Shown here: in pieces, positions 11,856-23,343 of the stretch
Numbering within the stretch: position 1 is the stretch's first letter
Layout: each line of letters opens with the position of its first letter
Origin: Sipunculus nudus
Taxonomy: Eukaryota > Annelida > Sipuncula > Golfingiida > Sipunculidae
Direction: 5' to 3'
Assembly (NCBI GenBank): GCA_026874595.1
Contig: CM049313.1
Coordinates: 20,967,508 to 21,031,507 of the forward strand
Length of the DNA stretch: 64,000 nt
Translations under genes and position numbers: made by a program
Notes under the pieces: model-generated
Told to the model about the DNA's origin: nothing
The model's input: only the letters and a program-made list of their open reading frames with translations
Database searches by the model: none

Positions 11856-12300
11856 ATGAATGAATGAATGAATGAATGAATGAATGAATGAAATTATTTC
11901 ATTAAGTTACAGTATTAACAGTACGAGTAAAAAATATATACCACATATCACATTACATATTATATATATAATGTAACTAAATAAATAAAAATTTAATAAT
12001 ATAATAATAATAATAAGATTAATCATAATAATAATTGCAATAATAATAATAGCAATAAAAATAATAGCCCGATTTAATCGGACTCAATATTATAAGGCCC
12101 TGTCATATATATTTGACAGGGCCTATTAATGATGAGTCTGATTAAATCGGGCTATAATTATAAAAGCAATAATAATAATAACAACAATAATTAATAATGA
12201 TTAATAATGATAATAATAATTATGATGATGATAAGAAGATAAAACATAAAATAATAAGAAGAAGAATAACACAATAATAATAATAATAATGAATGACATC
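11766..12300. repeat. AAT / TGAA microsatellite tract
   Basis: Runs of (AAT)n and (TGAA)n at 11766-11890, then interrupted AAT-rich DNA to about 12290. The tract contains the hairpin at 12064-12155. Confidence 0.9.
12064..12155. mobile_element. Hairpin (foldback) element in the AAT tract
   Basis: Left arm contains TAGCCCGATTTAATCGGACT and GGCCCTGTCA; the right arm repeats both in inverted order with few differences, around a tatatat loop. The arms are about 40 bp. It resembles a minimal foldback MITE landed in microsatellite DNA; repeats in the flanks prevent defining a target duplication. Confidence 0.65.
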
Positions 12301-13190
12301 GAGCGGTGAACTACATCATTTTTCTCAATGATTATTTATACTGTCAAGCATTCTTCAAGGGGTATGTGAAGGTTACGGTACTCTAAGCTCTGGAACTGCT
12401 TGGATACGATTGCACTTGGTCTTACTCACACTTAGGTACACATGCACCTAGAATCCTTTGGGAGACGAGAGGACAACACGTGAGTAGCTGTAACAAGACA
12501 CACTTATTCACTGATTCAGTATTATTTAGCAAAATGTAACACTGTCTTGGTTCTTATTAACATTATTCATTGCCTTTAGTGTAATCTGATGTAATAAACA
12601 AAAAGAAATTTGATATTTTCTGAAGAAATCGGATGATTTTGGCATAACTTTCATCCAATATCGCTCACCAGTCTCGGGGACGGAGCAGACGGCCAGCCTA
12701 TATTGTTTCTATTACGTAACGAATGTTGCCATGACGCGCGCGGGATAGACCGTGCATTGTGCTCTGCTAGGGAATCAAGACTTTTGGATGGGATTTCTCT
12801 ATCTCTTGCACTACCAGTATATAATCCTCCCCAGGGCCCGAATGTCGAATCATTCACGCACCTATACAGCTCCGACTATGCCATGTCACACAACAAGGGA
12901 TGCTTTCTAACATATAACTGCCTATTATACAACTCAAATATCACTGTCTTACCTATACTCAATCATAGGTTATGACATAATACATCTTTTATATATGATC
13001 TCCATGTAGTCGTATCAACATCCTTCTACTTCCGCCATGATCAACTGTACGGTGTTGCATAAAATATCATTCCCTTTATTTTTGTTAATATGTCATCAGG
13101 AAACCCCCACCTTTTGGCATAACTCACACCTTCACAATCTCGCATAACTCTAAGTCAGATTTATCACATTCAATACGATGTTTTTAGATA
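12301..13190. other. No gene established; exon-like minus-strand frame
   Basis: A minus-strand open frame (about 12669-12866) ends at a consensus donor (GAGACTG then GTGAGC), and is GC-richer with CGCGCG. However, its upstream part (sequence around gtcgaatcattcacgca) recurs inverted at about 13945, so it is probably repeat DNA. Its phase also does not fit the exon at 10987-11164. Confidence 0.3.
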
Positions 13191-13197
13191 ATTCTAG

Positions 13198-13410
13198 GAC
13201 CCACAGGGGGGTTTTGGGGGTCTCCCCCCAATCATTACTCATGTTGATTGTCATATCCGGGGGGGGGGGGGGGGGGGGGGGGGGGGCTTGGGGGGGTCTC
13301 TCCCCAATAATTACCCATATTCCTCTAATCAATCTTCATATTTATATATTTACTCATGTTGGTTTTCATATCCTGAGGGGTGGGGGTTTTGGGAGTCTCC
13401 CCCCAATATT
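13198..13410. repeat. Imperfect tandem repeat with a long poly-G run
   Basis: Three degraded copies of a block with gggggtctcccccc and ttactcat; the middle one contains an uninterrupted G run (about 13259-13286). Assembly errors in the run length are likely. Confidence 0.8.
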
Positions 13411-13639
13411 TACTCATATTCATTCTTATTACCAAAGTAAACAATCATTCATCTTTACCTTTTACTCTCCTGATTCATTTTTCAACTAGTTACACCAAGC
13501 GATCGATTTGGTGTTCGTACAAAGTTGATTCGCTGATCACATGATCATGACTCCTGGTGAAGTAGAACCCCACAGTGTACCACATGATCACATTTTTAAA
13601 TCCAGGTTTAAATACCTCTGTTTTCCCCGGTTCTGCAAC

Positions 13640-13840
13640 GAGATCTGTGTGGCATAGTGGTTATGCAATTAGACTTGTATGCCTCCGGTCAGTGGTTCCA
13701 GACCCGATCCAGCACGCTGTCTTTGCATGTCATGTCAAAAGTACTAATAATGTATGTATTTCATCTCTTCCAGGTACTTCCACGCAGCCAAGTTCAAGAT
13801 GTCACATGAACAAATATCATGAGTGAAACAGGAGTCAGTA
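13640..13840 (+). mobile_element. tRNA-derived SINE
   Basis: An A-box-like motif (TGGCATAGTGG at 13650) and a B-box-like motif (GGTTCCAGACCC at 13694) are spaced as in an internal RNA polymerase III promoter. No acceptor stem pairs around them, so this is a tRNA-derived SINE head, not a tRNA gene. The tail runs to about 13840. Confidence 0.6.
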
Positions 13841-13929
13841 AACAGTTGTTATATATATGTACTGAAAACCCCCCAAAAAAACTATACCCCTTTTTTCTCT
13901 CTATCCCCAACAACTATATCCCCCTTAAC

Positions 13930-14460
13930 CTTGTTTGCTAACCAGGGGTGCGTGAGTGATTCGACATTTGCTCCCTTCCCAGTATACCTGTCCGCAAATG
14001 TTTCCAGGATAAGTTTTATACATGTGAGAAAGTTAGACCCAGTTATAGCTCTGTTGTAAACACAGGACCCTGCCTTCATTTATCTAGCCAGCGTACATGC
14101 ATCTTGAACCAGTGATTGTTTCAGCCAGCCGTGTGCAGTGCACGTTTTACATTATTACTGCTGTGCGTGTCCTTGTAACTGGACCACTGGCTTCACACAA
14201 CCACTGGCTACAGGCAGTGTTGTTACCAGGGTAACGCAATGGATTGTTTCAGCTGGCCAGGTGCATGTGTCACATTTCAGCTGGGTGGGTCAGGAAGTAA
14301 GCAGTGATGATGTAAAATGAGCACTGCACACCTTTAGCTGAAACAATCACCATGGCTCATCATCGTCTGACAGTGCATGTGTTCCTGTCCTCTGGATAAT
14401 TGAAGGCTGCAACCTGTGGCTCTGTTGTAAACCCAGAGGTCTAAACTGGGTCTAGTGAGA
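13930..14460. repeat. Palindromic composite repeat
   Basis: A roughly 33-bp inverted pair (about 14112-14145 and 14318-14352, sharing tgattgtttcagc and gtgcagtgc) is enclosed by a direct repeat of gctctgttgtaaac at 14046 and 14417. This is consistent with a foldback insertion within a short duplication. A plus-strand open frame 14138-14320 has no other support. Confidence 0.5.
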
Positions 14461-14819
14461 CAGTATAAAAAATGATGACCCAAAGGTTGCAGGAGACATT
14501 CTGCCAACTGCCTTAGTGTAAAATAATGTCTAACCTTGTACTAAATTTGTTTGATACAAAAATTAATCCAAAATATGACAGTACAAGCACCAGTGTTAAA
14601 GACATAATTATCACTAAGGAACTGAAAAATAAACAAACAATTCAAGCTGGTGATGTCAGAAAATGCAAAGTCATGCGTGACTGACATTTGTAATGTCTTT
14701 GTGACATCACTTTTGTCTTATAAATAGCTGTTGGAATCATACACATGTAAAGGCTTTCAAGTAGGAACATACTTTCCAACTGTACCTGAAAAACACCATC
14801 CTTGGTCCATTGAAATAAT
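14461..14819. other. No gene recognised
   Basis: AT-rich unique-looking DNA; no convincing frame, RNA gene or element ends. Confidence 0.4.
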
Positions 14820-15413
14820 CAAAATAATTTACTCGGCTGACTGAAAGTCATCTGAGCTATGGTGATCACTCTTTGTCCATTCATCCGTTAACAGGGCACA
14901 AATCTTTACCGCTAGAAACTTCTTACTGAAAATCCTTGAAGGTCCATGAAAAATCTCCCAGGACACTTGAAATTAGGTCACTGTGACCTATATTCTCCGA
15001 GTTCTGGGGGCTGTTATTGTACCCTACAATAATTAACAAATAGATATAGAAGCTCCAGTATTTGAATAACTAATGCATTGATTGCCATGGTTCTCTCCAT
15101 GCATATTGATCATGGAGTGTTTCATCAGTTCCTAAAGACTGGTCGTGCTACCTGTTTTTTTCTAATAACATTTGTATCTTTAACTCTGTTTTGAGAACTT
15201 CCAATGAAGCAGTCCGGCCAGTATCAGGGCAAAAACCGTAACTGATAGACCTAGAAATTTCTATCTTTACATCAAGGGAGGTCTTAGACAAATCTCCTTG
15301 GAAAGCTGAAATTAGGTCATGATAACCTTTATTCTTAGACCTATTGGCTGAAAGTGAAACCATGATTTTGAGTACCCAGTGAGTCAAATTGGGCACAAAA
15401 CTTCACTCTTGGA
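14820..15413 (+). mobile_element. Degraded Helitron-like family H, left half
   Basis: Begins with ctgactgaaagtcatctgag, similar to the family A start at 22.9, 35.9, 51.6 and 60.7 kb, followed by phrases such as cttgaaattaggtcactgtg that recur at 16998-17340 and 18030-18680. It is split at 15414 by the hAT element 15422-16989. No coding sequence. Confidence 0.55.
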
Positions 15414-15421
15414 CCTAGAAC

Positions 15422-16989
15422 CAGGGTTGGGTTTTAGGCTGCCCGAAACCTGTTTTCGGCAGGGCAGAGCCTAAAACCTGCCTTTAACTGCCTAAAATAG
15501 GTTATAACCTGCCTAAAACTGCCTTTAACTGCCTAAAACCTTACATACCCTCATCTATGACTTGCAGTTAACTATGTTATATGTTACACAGCTAAATGCA
15601 TTAAAGAAATATGCTCAACAAATTTAAAGTGAGGAACTCTTTATTCAAACTAAATAAATTAAACCATGATAAAAAAACAAAAGCAACAAATGAATACAAC
15701 ACTACTTCAGGTGTTCCATATGAACACATTTCTCTGACAGTTTTAGATTGTATCCCTAAATCATGTTCTGAGGTCTCTCACCTCCATTACTGCCAATTTA
15801 TAAAAGAATGCTCATACAGTAAGCTTATAACCAGATACTTTGATACAGCATTTTGATCACAATCAAGGGATTAAATTTTGTTATTTATGCGAAACAAGTT
15901 TTCCCGAATTTTTAAAGTTGTTCCATTTACACTGATAAATAGTACTTTATACTGGTGTATGTTTTGTATGCCTGTAGCTTCAAATAGCAAAGAGCAAACA
16001 GATTGATCTTTTAAATTATAACAGATCTTTTATGCTAGCCAAAAGCTAAAAATATGATAATATCTTACATTAACTGATAATGAACAAGAATATCCACTGG
16101 TTGTTTATTCCCTTAGCTAGGTCATTCTTTTAAGATTTTGTGCAAATATTTATTATCTAGATATAATGATGGATATACTCTGTTAACTATATAATGAGAT
16201 TGTGAAAATGGAATCCTCATGAAACACTATAATAAGTATAAAACTGAAAAATGTGAAGATATATAGCAGTGAATATGCTGCAAACCATAGAATATGCATA
16301 ATCACTTTTGGGCTGTTCAACCTAAAGGGCTGAGAAACCTACATGTCATGGTCAGGGGCCCTTACTGCATCACTCAGTAAAAAGTTTGACTCAAGAACAC
16401 TTCAGGGCAAGGGCTTTGATTGCATCATCCTAGTCATGTATGAAAGTTCACATGAACATCTACTAAGACACATTAGTAGGACTTATGACCATTGGGTCTA
16501 ATGACCCAATCATCCTGATAAATAGTAAATAGCTGGTCTAATCAAGCATGGCCTCTGCCTCTAATACCCTGCTTTACAATAGGCATACTGGAGGCTCTAT
16601 TGCACCATTCCAGGTAGCGGGGCACTCATCAGCAAACCAAAAGGGTCCTGATAAAGACATTACCTTGGCCATTGAAACAAAGTGCCACACAAACATGGTT
16701 TCATGCTCAAGAAACCTATACAGGCGGTTTGAAGACTGCATGATGCCAGCCAACAGACACAATGCATTACTTATACCTGAAACCTTCCAGAAGCCAAGCA
16801 AAGCCTTGTGACTGTGTCACCCAAGCCAGTTGGGTAGTTTTATAGATCTTTAAGTCAAACTTTAAACAGATATAGGTTTTAGGCACTTTTGATGCCTAAA
16901 ACATGCCTAAAACCTGTTTTAGGCGGGGCAGTTTTAACCAGGTTATAACCTATGGTTAAAACCTTCCTGCCTAAAACTTGCCAACCCTG
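15422..16989. mobile_element. Non-autonomous hAT-type transposon 1
   Basis: The ends are inverted (CAGGGTTGG and CCAACCCTG) and flanked by the perfect 8-bp direct repeat CCTAGAAC (15414-15421, 16990-16997). Both subterminal regions carry many gcctaaaac motifs in both directions, typical of hAT transposase-binding sites. The interior (1.57 kb) lacks a recognisable transposase; open frames at 15611-15856 and 16548-16811 are unrecognised. A relative of the empty site survives at about 18480 (gacctagaaacttctaac). Confidence 0.85.
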
Positions 16990-16997
16990 CCTAGAAC

Positions 16998-18690
16998 CTT
17001 ATAATATGACATCCAGAGATGTCCTTGGCAAGTCTTTTTTAATAAATTGGGTCACTGTGACCTATATTCTGTAAGATATAAGAAAAGAAAACATGATTTT
17101 AGCACTGATAAAGTCAGATGGGTACAAATCAGTATGGTTAGACTCAGAATCTTTTAACTTAAAATTTAAGGAGGTCCTTTGGCAAATCTCCATTCACAAC
17201 TGAGGTAAGGTCATGATAACAACATTGTGAGCTTCAAGCCAGAAACCTAATTTTTAGCACCAAGAAAGCCAGACAGGGCAAAAATCTTAACTGTTGGACC
17301 TGGAAATGTCTTTCTTAATGGAAAGGGCTGTTGTTGTTAAAGTTAAGTCAATGTTCACAAAATCAGCAGAACATCTGCATGCCATGTGTCCTTGTATAGT
17401 GGTTTGTCTTATTTAGTGGCCTGGGTATAATAATATCTCAGAAAAATGAATGTGGGCCTTAAATATAGGACGGTCTTGTTCAGAGGCCATTGTCAGTGTA
17501 GTTACCATATTTGCCGCCTGATGTCTTTTCCTGTCACTTTAAAGTGTGCATTTTCTGGTCATATTGACAAGAGATTGTTGTATGAATTTTGTTTTTTTGT
17601 GCCTGTCAATTTATGACATTTGCCATAGTTCCCTGATCATACACCTTACCTTGGATAGTTGCCTGTCTTATTTAGTGGCCAGAGCATAACAGTGTCTAAG
17701 AAAAATAAAAGCAGGCTTAAATAGACGCCGGTCTTGTTCAGATACCAGCTGTCAGAGAAGTTTGCCACCAGATGTTTTTTCCTGTAACTATAAGGTGTGC
17801 ATTTACCGTTCAAATTGACAGTATGAATTGTTGTATGAATTTCATTTTGTGTGTTGATAATATGTTTAATTCCTCTGTAAATTGGTCTTTTTTATAACGT
17901 GCATCCTTATTTTTTTCAATAAGGGACACCAAATATTCCCAATTTGTCCATCTTGATTAAACTATATATCCGATCCTAGTAATTGTGACACAATTACAAT
18001 GTAGTGAGAAGGCTAACATTCAGACCAGTTTTTAGCTCAGCTGACTGAAATTCATCTAAGCTATCTGTCTTTGTCCATCTCTGTCTGTCTGTCCATCTGT
18101 CCATTAACCAGGCACAAATCGTGACCATTTGACTGAGAAACTTCTAACTTGACATACAGGGAGGTCCATGGAAAATCTCCTTTGAAACATGAAATTAGGT
18201 CTCTGTTACCCATATCCTCCGAGCCATGGGGCTCAGAAGTACCCCAAAGAATAATTTAGAATTTTATACAAAAGCTACAGTATCTGAAGTTCTGATCAAC
18301 TAATGCATTGATCACCATGATTCTTTGCATGCATAATCATCATGGACTGTTTCATCAGTTCCTTCAGACTGGTGGCACCACCTGGATTTTTTAAAAATAT
18401 GTACTCATTTTTTCTTTATTTTTTTAGACCTCCAGAGATGGAGTCATCTGTTTACAGGATATAAATCATAACCATTTGACCTAGAAACTTCTAACTTGAC
18501 ATCCAGAAATGTCCATGAAAAATCTCCTCAGAAACCTGAACTTAGGTTCTGTTACTCATATCTTCTGAGCTATGCTTCAGTTGAAATGGGATACTACCTT
18601 CAAAATTTGGCATGCAGATCATAAAATTCCTTTTGTGAATGTGTTTCTAGTCAGCTTAATGTCATGACGCCTGGGTAACTTGTTTTTTAA
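16998..18690 (+). mobile_element. Degraded Helitron-like family H, continuation and second copy
   Basis: Continues the element split by hAT 1 (to about 17340). A new start at about 18035 (cagctgactgaaattcatct, with ctgtctgtctgtcc following) leads into a second copy to about 18690. Between them, 17370-17900 is a further diverged direct duplication of about 240 bp (tatttagtggcc and caccagatgt occur in both halves). No gene. Confidence 0.5.
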
Positions 18691-19378
18691 AGGGCTTGTA
18701 AGTGCTTCCCCAATGTTTCCAATACCACGTTTTCCAGATAAACTTTAAAAAATTATAAATAGTATTTACTTCAGTGCATAGGTAATGGAAGAGCCACCAT
18801 GTGTTCAGGTGGAAACAGTGTTACCAACTGCATGGGATGTAAAATAAAAGGAAAAGCCACATGAAACAATGGGTTACCTGGTTTTGAGAGGCTCACACAG
18901 ACAGGCGCTTGTGGACAACTGCAAAATTTCTTGCTGTGATTTCTCGTAAATTCTTAGATTTATGAGATTTTATGTCCCATAGGGATGTATCTAAGGTTAT
19001 TTGATAACACAATCATTTACCGGCGATGTTTTAATGCGTCTCCAAGTACTGACTGGCGGATTTATTGTTTCATTGTGTCTTTTGTGCTTTTGTTTACTAA
19101 GCCTAATAATGTATTTATGTAATAAACACTAGCCTTAAGTAGAAGCCTGCCTTGTTTTTAGACACTGGGTCACCAGAGGTCTGGAAAAAAAACAGACACC
19201 CAGGCATTTAATCAGTTATATGGTATATGTTTTGGGTTGAAAGTTATTTGAAAAGAATAATCTTGTAACAGTTATTGCTAAAACATTACGGACAGGGGCC
19301 ATGGGACAGATTATACATTAGATGCATTATTTCGAATTAAATTTTTTTTTTTTAATCAATTGAATATATGGGCACTGC
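18691..19378. other. No gene recognised
   Basis: AT-rich DNA without supported frames; immediately left of hAT element 2. Confidence 0.4.
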
Positions 19379-19386
19379 CAAATAAG

Positions 19387-20496
19387 CAGGGTTGGGTTTT
19401 ATCCCAATAAAACTTGTTTAATCCAGGACAATGGATAAAACTGGGTTTTATCCGGTTCAATCCAGTTTTATCCGGATTATATAGTATAAAACTGGATCAA
19501 ACTTAAAATCACCTTGTAAAATTCAAATTTATTAACATTTATGGGAATCAGGATAAATACTTTCAGAAGGTTTATTAATATGTTTATAATACATAAGTTT
19601 GATATCCAATTGGCAAGTTCCTCCAGGTTCAGGTTTTATACTGTTGTTGGCAGCCACTGTAGCTTATGCTATGTTAGTATTGTTACTCTTCTTGCTGGGG
19701 GTCAATTTCTCATTTTGATTGTTCATCTTTGTGCCATCTTCCTAAGCCACCAAATATTTACAATTAGTCCAGGGGAGGCTACAGGGTGACATTTGCAGCC
19801 CATTGTCAACAACTCATGGGAAGGATGCCTGAATGACTTTGGATTTCTCTCCTCTCAGGCTGTCATGACCAAACCCTCATTCAGAGAAACAAACTGGGGC
19901 TAGATAGCCTTTTAAGCATTTTATTGTTGGCGTGTTAGAAGGGACCCTCATAAAATTATGGACAACTGATTTCACTGTATATCTTAAGTCATTTGTGCAA
20001 TAAATGACAAGATTTTGTAGATTTCTCTCAGATGTAAGAATAGATGTTAATCTGTGAATATATGAAAGTACATTATATGGTGCCAATGAATATGGAGTTT
20101 AACTAAACGTGCGTGAACTACAGTTGTTTACCCTTTTTATAGTGTAATGTACAAAATATGTAATGTTTCAAAAGTCACTAAAGAAGAGAAATAATTTAAA
20201 GTCTAAGACATATTATTAAGATCATGGCATCACTTTCAGTAGAGATCTGTGACGAAAATGTTTGTTTTATGTATAACTACATAGTAACATGATAATTCAG
20301 TCAACTAGAAAAATGTTCTTATTAGAACATTTTTTATTTTACAGAGGAAAGCTAAATTTAATATGAAATATCTATTTCACAGACAATTTACACCCAAACT
20401 TTGGACAAAACTGGATAAAACCTGTTTTATCAGATCTGGATTAATCCGGATAAATCCAGTCAATTAAACCGGCTGCAGATAAAACTGCCAACTCTG
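19387..20496. mobile_element. Non-autonomous hAT-type transposon 2
   Basis: Ends CAGGGTTGGGTTTTATCC and, inverted, CAGAGTTGGCAGTTTTATC. Flanking 8-mers CAAATAAG and CATATAAG match at 7 of 8 positions. Subterminal clusters of ggataaaact / atccggtt motifs resemble the layout of hAT element 1, but with a different motif, so this is a sister family. Interior frame 19541-19789 is hydrophobic but unrecognised. Confidence 0.8.
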
Positions 20497-20504
20497 CATA
20501 TAAG

Positions 20505-22932
20505 CAGTAATATTGGACAGTTGCTTAAAATAATAAAATTACTCAGAAATGGATCAATTTTGGACAATGTGTGACACGGTCAAGTTTATGATTTGTTTTT
20601 CTCTATAACTTCTTTAAGATTCAGCCATAATATGTCATTTTTAGCTGTGAGTCATCTGAGCTGTAATGATCACCCTTTGTCCATTGTCCATCTGGCTGTT
20701 AACAGGACACAAATCATAACTGTCTTAGTAGGCTTATTATCATATGGCACCACATGAAAAATATGATTCCAAAATATGTAAATTTTCAAATAAGGATATG
20801 CAGAGTCAAGTTAACTTATTGTCATGTTTTACATCATAATAAATGCATCACATTATACATAGTCAAAACTATATACATGTACACAACAGCTTAGTTTGTG
20901 GCATTTCATTCCCAGTTTGGAATTGGATATATTTCCTTGAAAGACATAAAAATCCTATGGAGCTCTGTTTTACACTTTCAGTTTATTAATAGATAGCATT
21001 TGACCACATGGGTTTTAAACAAGTGATACTGATGATGTCAAAAATCTGTGATATTTCATATCACCATTTAATTATATTGTATTACAATGTATGCTTTGGT
21101 TGCCTTTTTATTTGTGAGGGTTTTTAATTATGAGATATTCATGAATGTGAAATGATGGCAATTGGCAAATATGAAACTTCCAGGAATAAGATGGTGCCTC
21201 ATCTAAGATAAACAAGAGGGGATGATGCATCTGCACAAATTAATTAATTCCCACACCTCGGGAAACAACTTAATCCGAAACCAACTCTGTGCATAGTATC
21301 GAAACTAGCCTATGCATGTAAGCATTAATTATTGGAAAACATGCAGTAATCACAGGGATAAATTGACTGTGATACAGCTAGGTCATAATTTAATGACTGA
21401 GCCAGTGATGAGTCACTCATCATGAGTGAGATATTGTAGAATTTATTTTAAATTTAAAATAAATAGAAATACAGCTGCATGTTGATGTACTTAGATTTTA
21501 TAGGTTCTGTTAAGATCAAGAAAATGAAATCCCATGCTCAAAATGAAGAAATTGCGAAATTTCAGCTGCGCGAAATAAAGCTGGCCACAGTTTATGAAAC
21601 CCAAAATCTGTTAGGAATAATGTTGGATAGCTGGTGTCAGTCACCAGCAGGCCATGGACAAATCCAGCCTTTAACAAAATGTTCCTGTCACAAACAAATT
21701 TCCAATAAGTGGCACTCCAGATCAGACTCTTTCATGAAATGATGAACAAATGAGGTGAGAGTAAAGTGGGACCTACACACAGGGCATCAGTAAGTACTAT
21801 GTATATATATATAAGTTATCCCAGACACTTGAGATAAGGTCAGTAACTTTAAAGATACCTACATGGGTAAGGTGCCCTATAGATAGGATAGTGAAGATTA
21901 GATAATATGCTCAGGATAACCTGCTATAATAATCAAAGCGCATATAATAATAGTCCTTGTTGGTGAACCACTGTAAAATAAGTCTGTAAATTGTAATTAT
22001 ACAAAATATATGTTTTAGTTTTATAAGGAAAATTTTGATCCCATGCATCAAAAATGTATTTGATTCTCGGTAGAATACACCATGTTTTAGATCCAGCAGC
22101 TTATAAATTTCTTTCAAGAAAATAGAATAATAAAATTTCATTTTGTTATGACTTGCTTTTATATGATTAGCAAAACAATTTGGTCTTTATCATGTTTTCC
22201 CCTGATTAGCCTACATGGAAATTTTTATTAAAATATTTATAATAGAAAGGAAAACAATTGGTTTTTCACTGATTTCTGAAGAAAAAATGCTTGAGGGAAC
22301 AACCTTTTTGGCCTAAAAGATCATATTTACCCGGAACAGCTAGTAGGTTGGAAGGAGGTTATGTTTACCCTGTGTCTGTTTGCCTGTCCCACAGGACAGC
22401 TTTGATTTGAATCATATCATGAAACTCACAAAATTGTGATAAAAATAATAGAATAAGGTCATAAAATCCAAATTGCTATGTAGGTTATACCCAGATTGCC
22501 ATATTAGTTTAAAAAATTTTGTTTTCACAGAAATTCAAGCAGTCATGTTTAGAGGCTTTGTTTATATGATATTAGCTCAAAATAATACAGATATCTCATT
22601 TGTATTTATTTCATACAGGCAGGAAACAAACCTACTACAAAGGTTTGCTGTATTGGATTTACAGAAAATGTTAGATCAATGCATAAAGAACATTATTGAC
22701 CACTCAGCTGATAATGCAGCAAAAATGGTGTGGATTTAAACCATCTAACTTGAAGAAACTAAAAGGTACAAGATAAAAGATCAGATAAATGTTATAGAAA
22801 ATTTGATTAGATATAATTAACATGTTTATTCACCCACTGGCATAAGGTTCCAGGCATTGCTATCTTTGATTTATGTGTTAAAAATAAACCAAATTTGCAA
22901 GTAATACATATTATAATTAATAGTTGTTTTTT
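20505..22932. other. No gene recognised; fragment of family H
   Basis: A short H-like start lies at about 20645-20720 (tgagtcatctgagctgtaat and gtccattgtccatctg). The rest is AT-rich; the plus-strand frames at 21479-21742 and 22473-22739 have no splice or family support. Confidence 0.45.
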
Positions 22933-23343
22933 AGCTCAGCTGACTATAAGTCATCTGAGCTATAGTCGTGGTCCATTGTCCGTCGTCCGTCCGTCTGTAC
23001 GTCCGTCCGTCCGTCTGTCCGTCCGTCCGTCCGTCCGTAGATGTGGCACGTTTTGAAACCGTGAGACCTAGGAATCCAAAATTCGGCATAATGTTAGATG
23101 TCCCCAAGATCTCCTACCAAGCCAAAAACTGGGTCTTTTCGACTTCGTTCCTTTGAGAAATTAAGGAAAAACCTCAATTTTTTATTGAAAACCTATTTTC
23201 ACACTTCAGGACTGCCTAATATCAAAACCACTCATCTGTTTTTCCTCATATTTACCATAAATATTCCTCTATATAGTTCCTATGTACATTCAAGAAAATA
23301 TGTCTGTATTATATAATTTAAAAAAGTTATGGACCCAAACATA

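Noticed and set aside
12669-12866. Minus-strand exon with donor GTGAGC
   Set aside because: Part of it recurs inverted near 13945, and its phase does not fit the exon at 10987-11164; kept only as a note.
13150-13489. Poly-glycine / poly-proline ORFs
   Set aside because: Product of the poly-G run in a tandem repeat.
13650-13705. tRNA gene
   Set aside because: A- and B-box motifs are present, but no acceptor or anticodon stems could be paired; classed as a tRNA-derived SINE.
22968-23316. ORFs beginning in CCGT repeats (also at 35912, 51816, 60860)
   Set aside because: The same repeat frame occurs in each family A copy with different breaks; no protein family is recognised, and the reading comes from the microsatellite and adjoining repeat.
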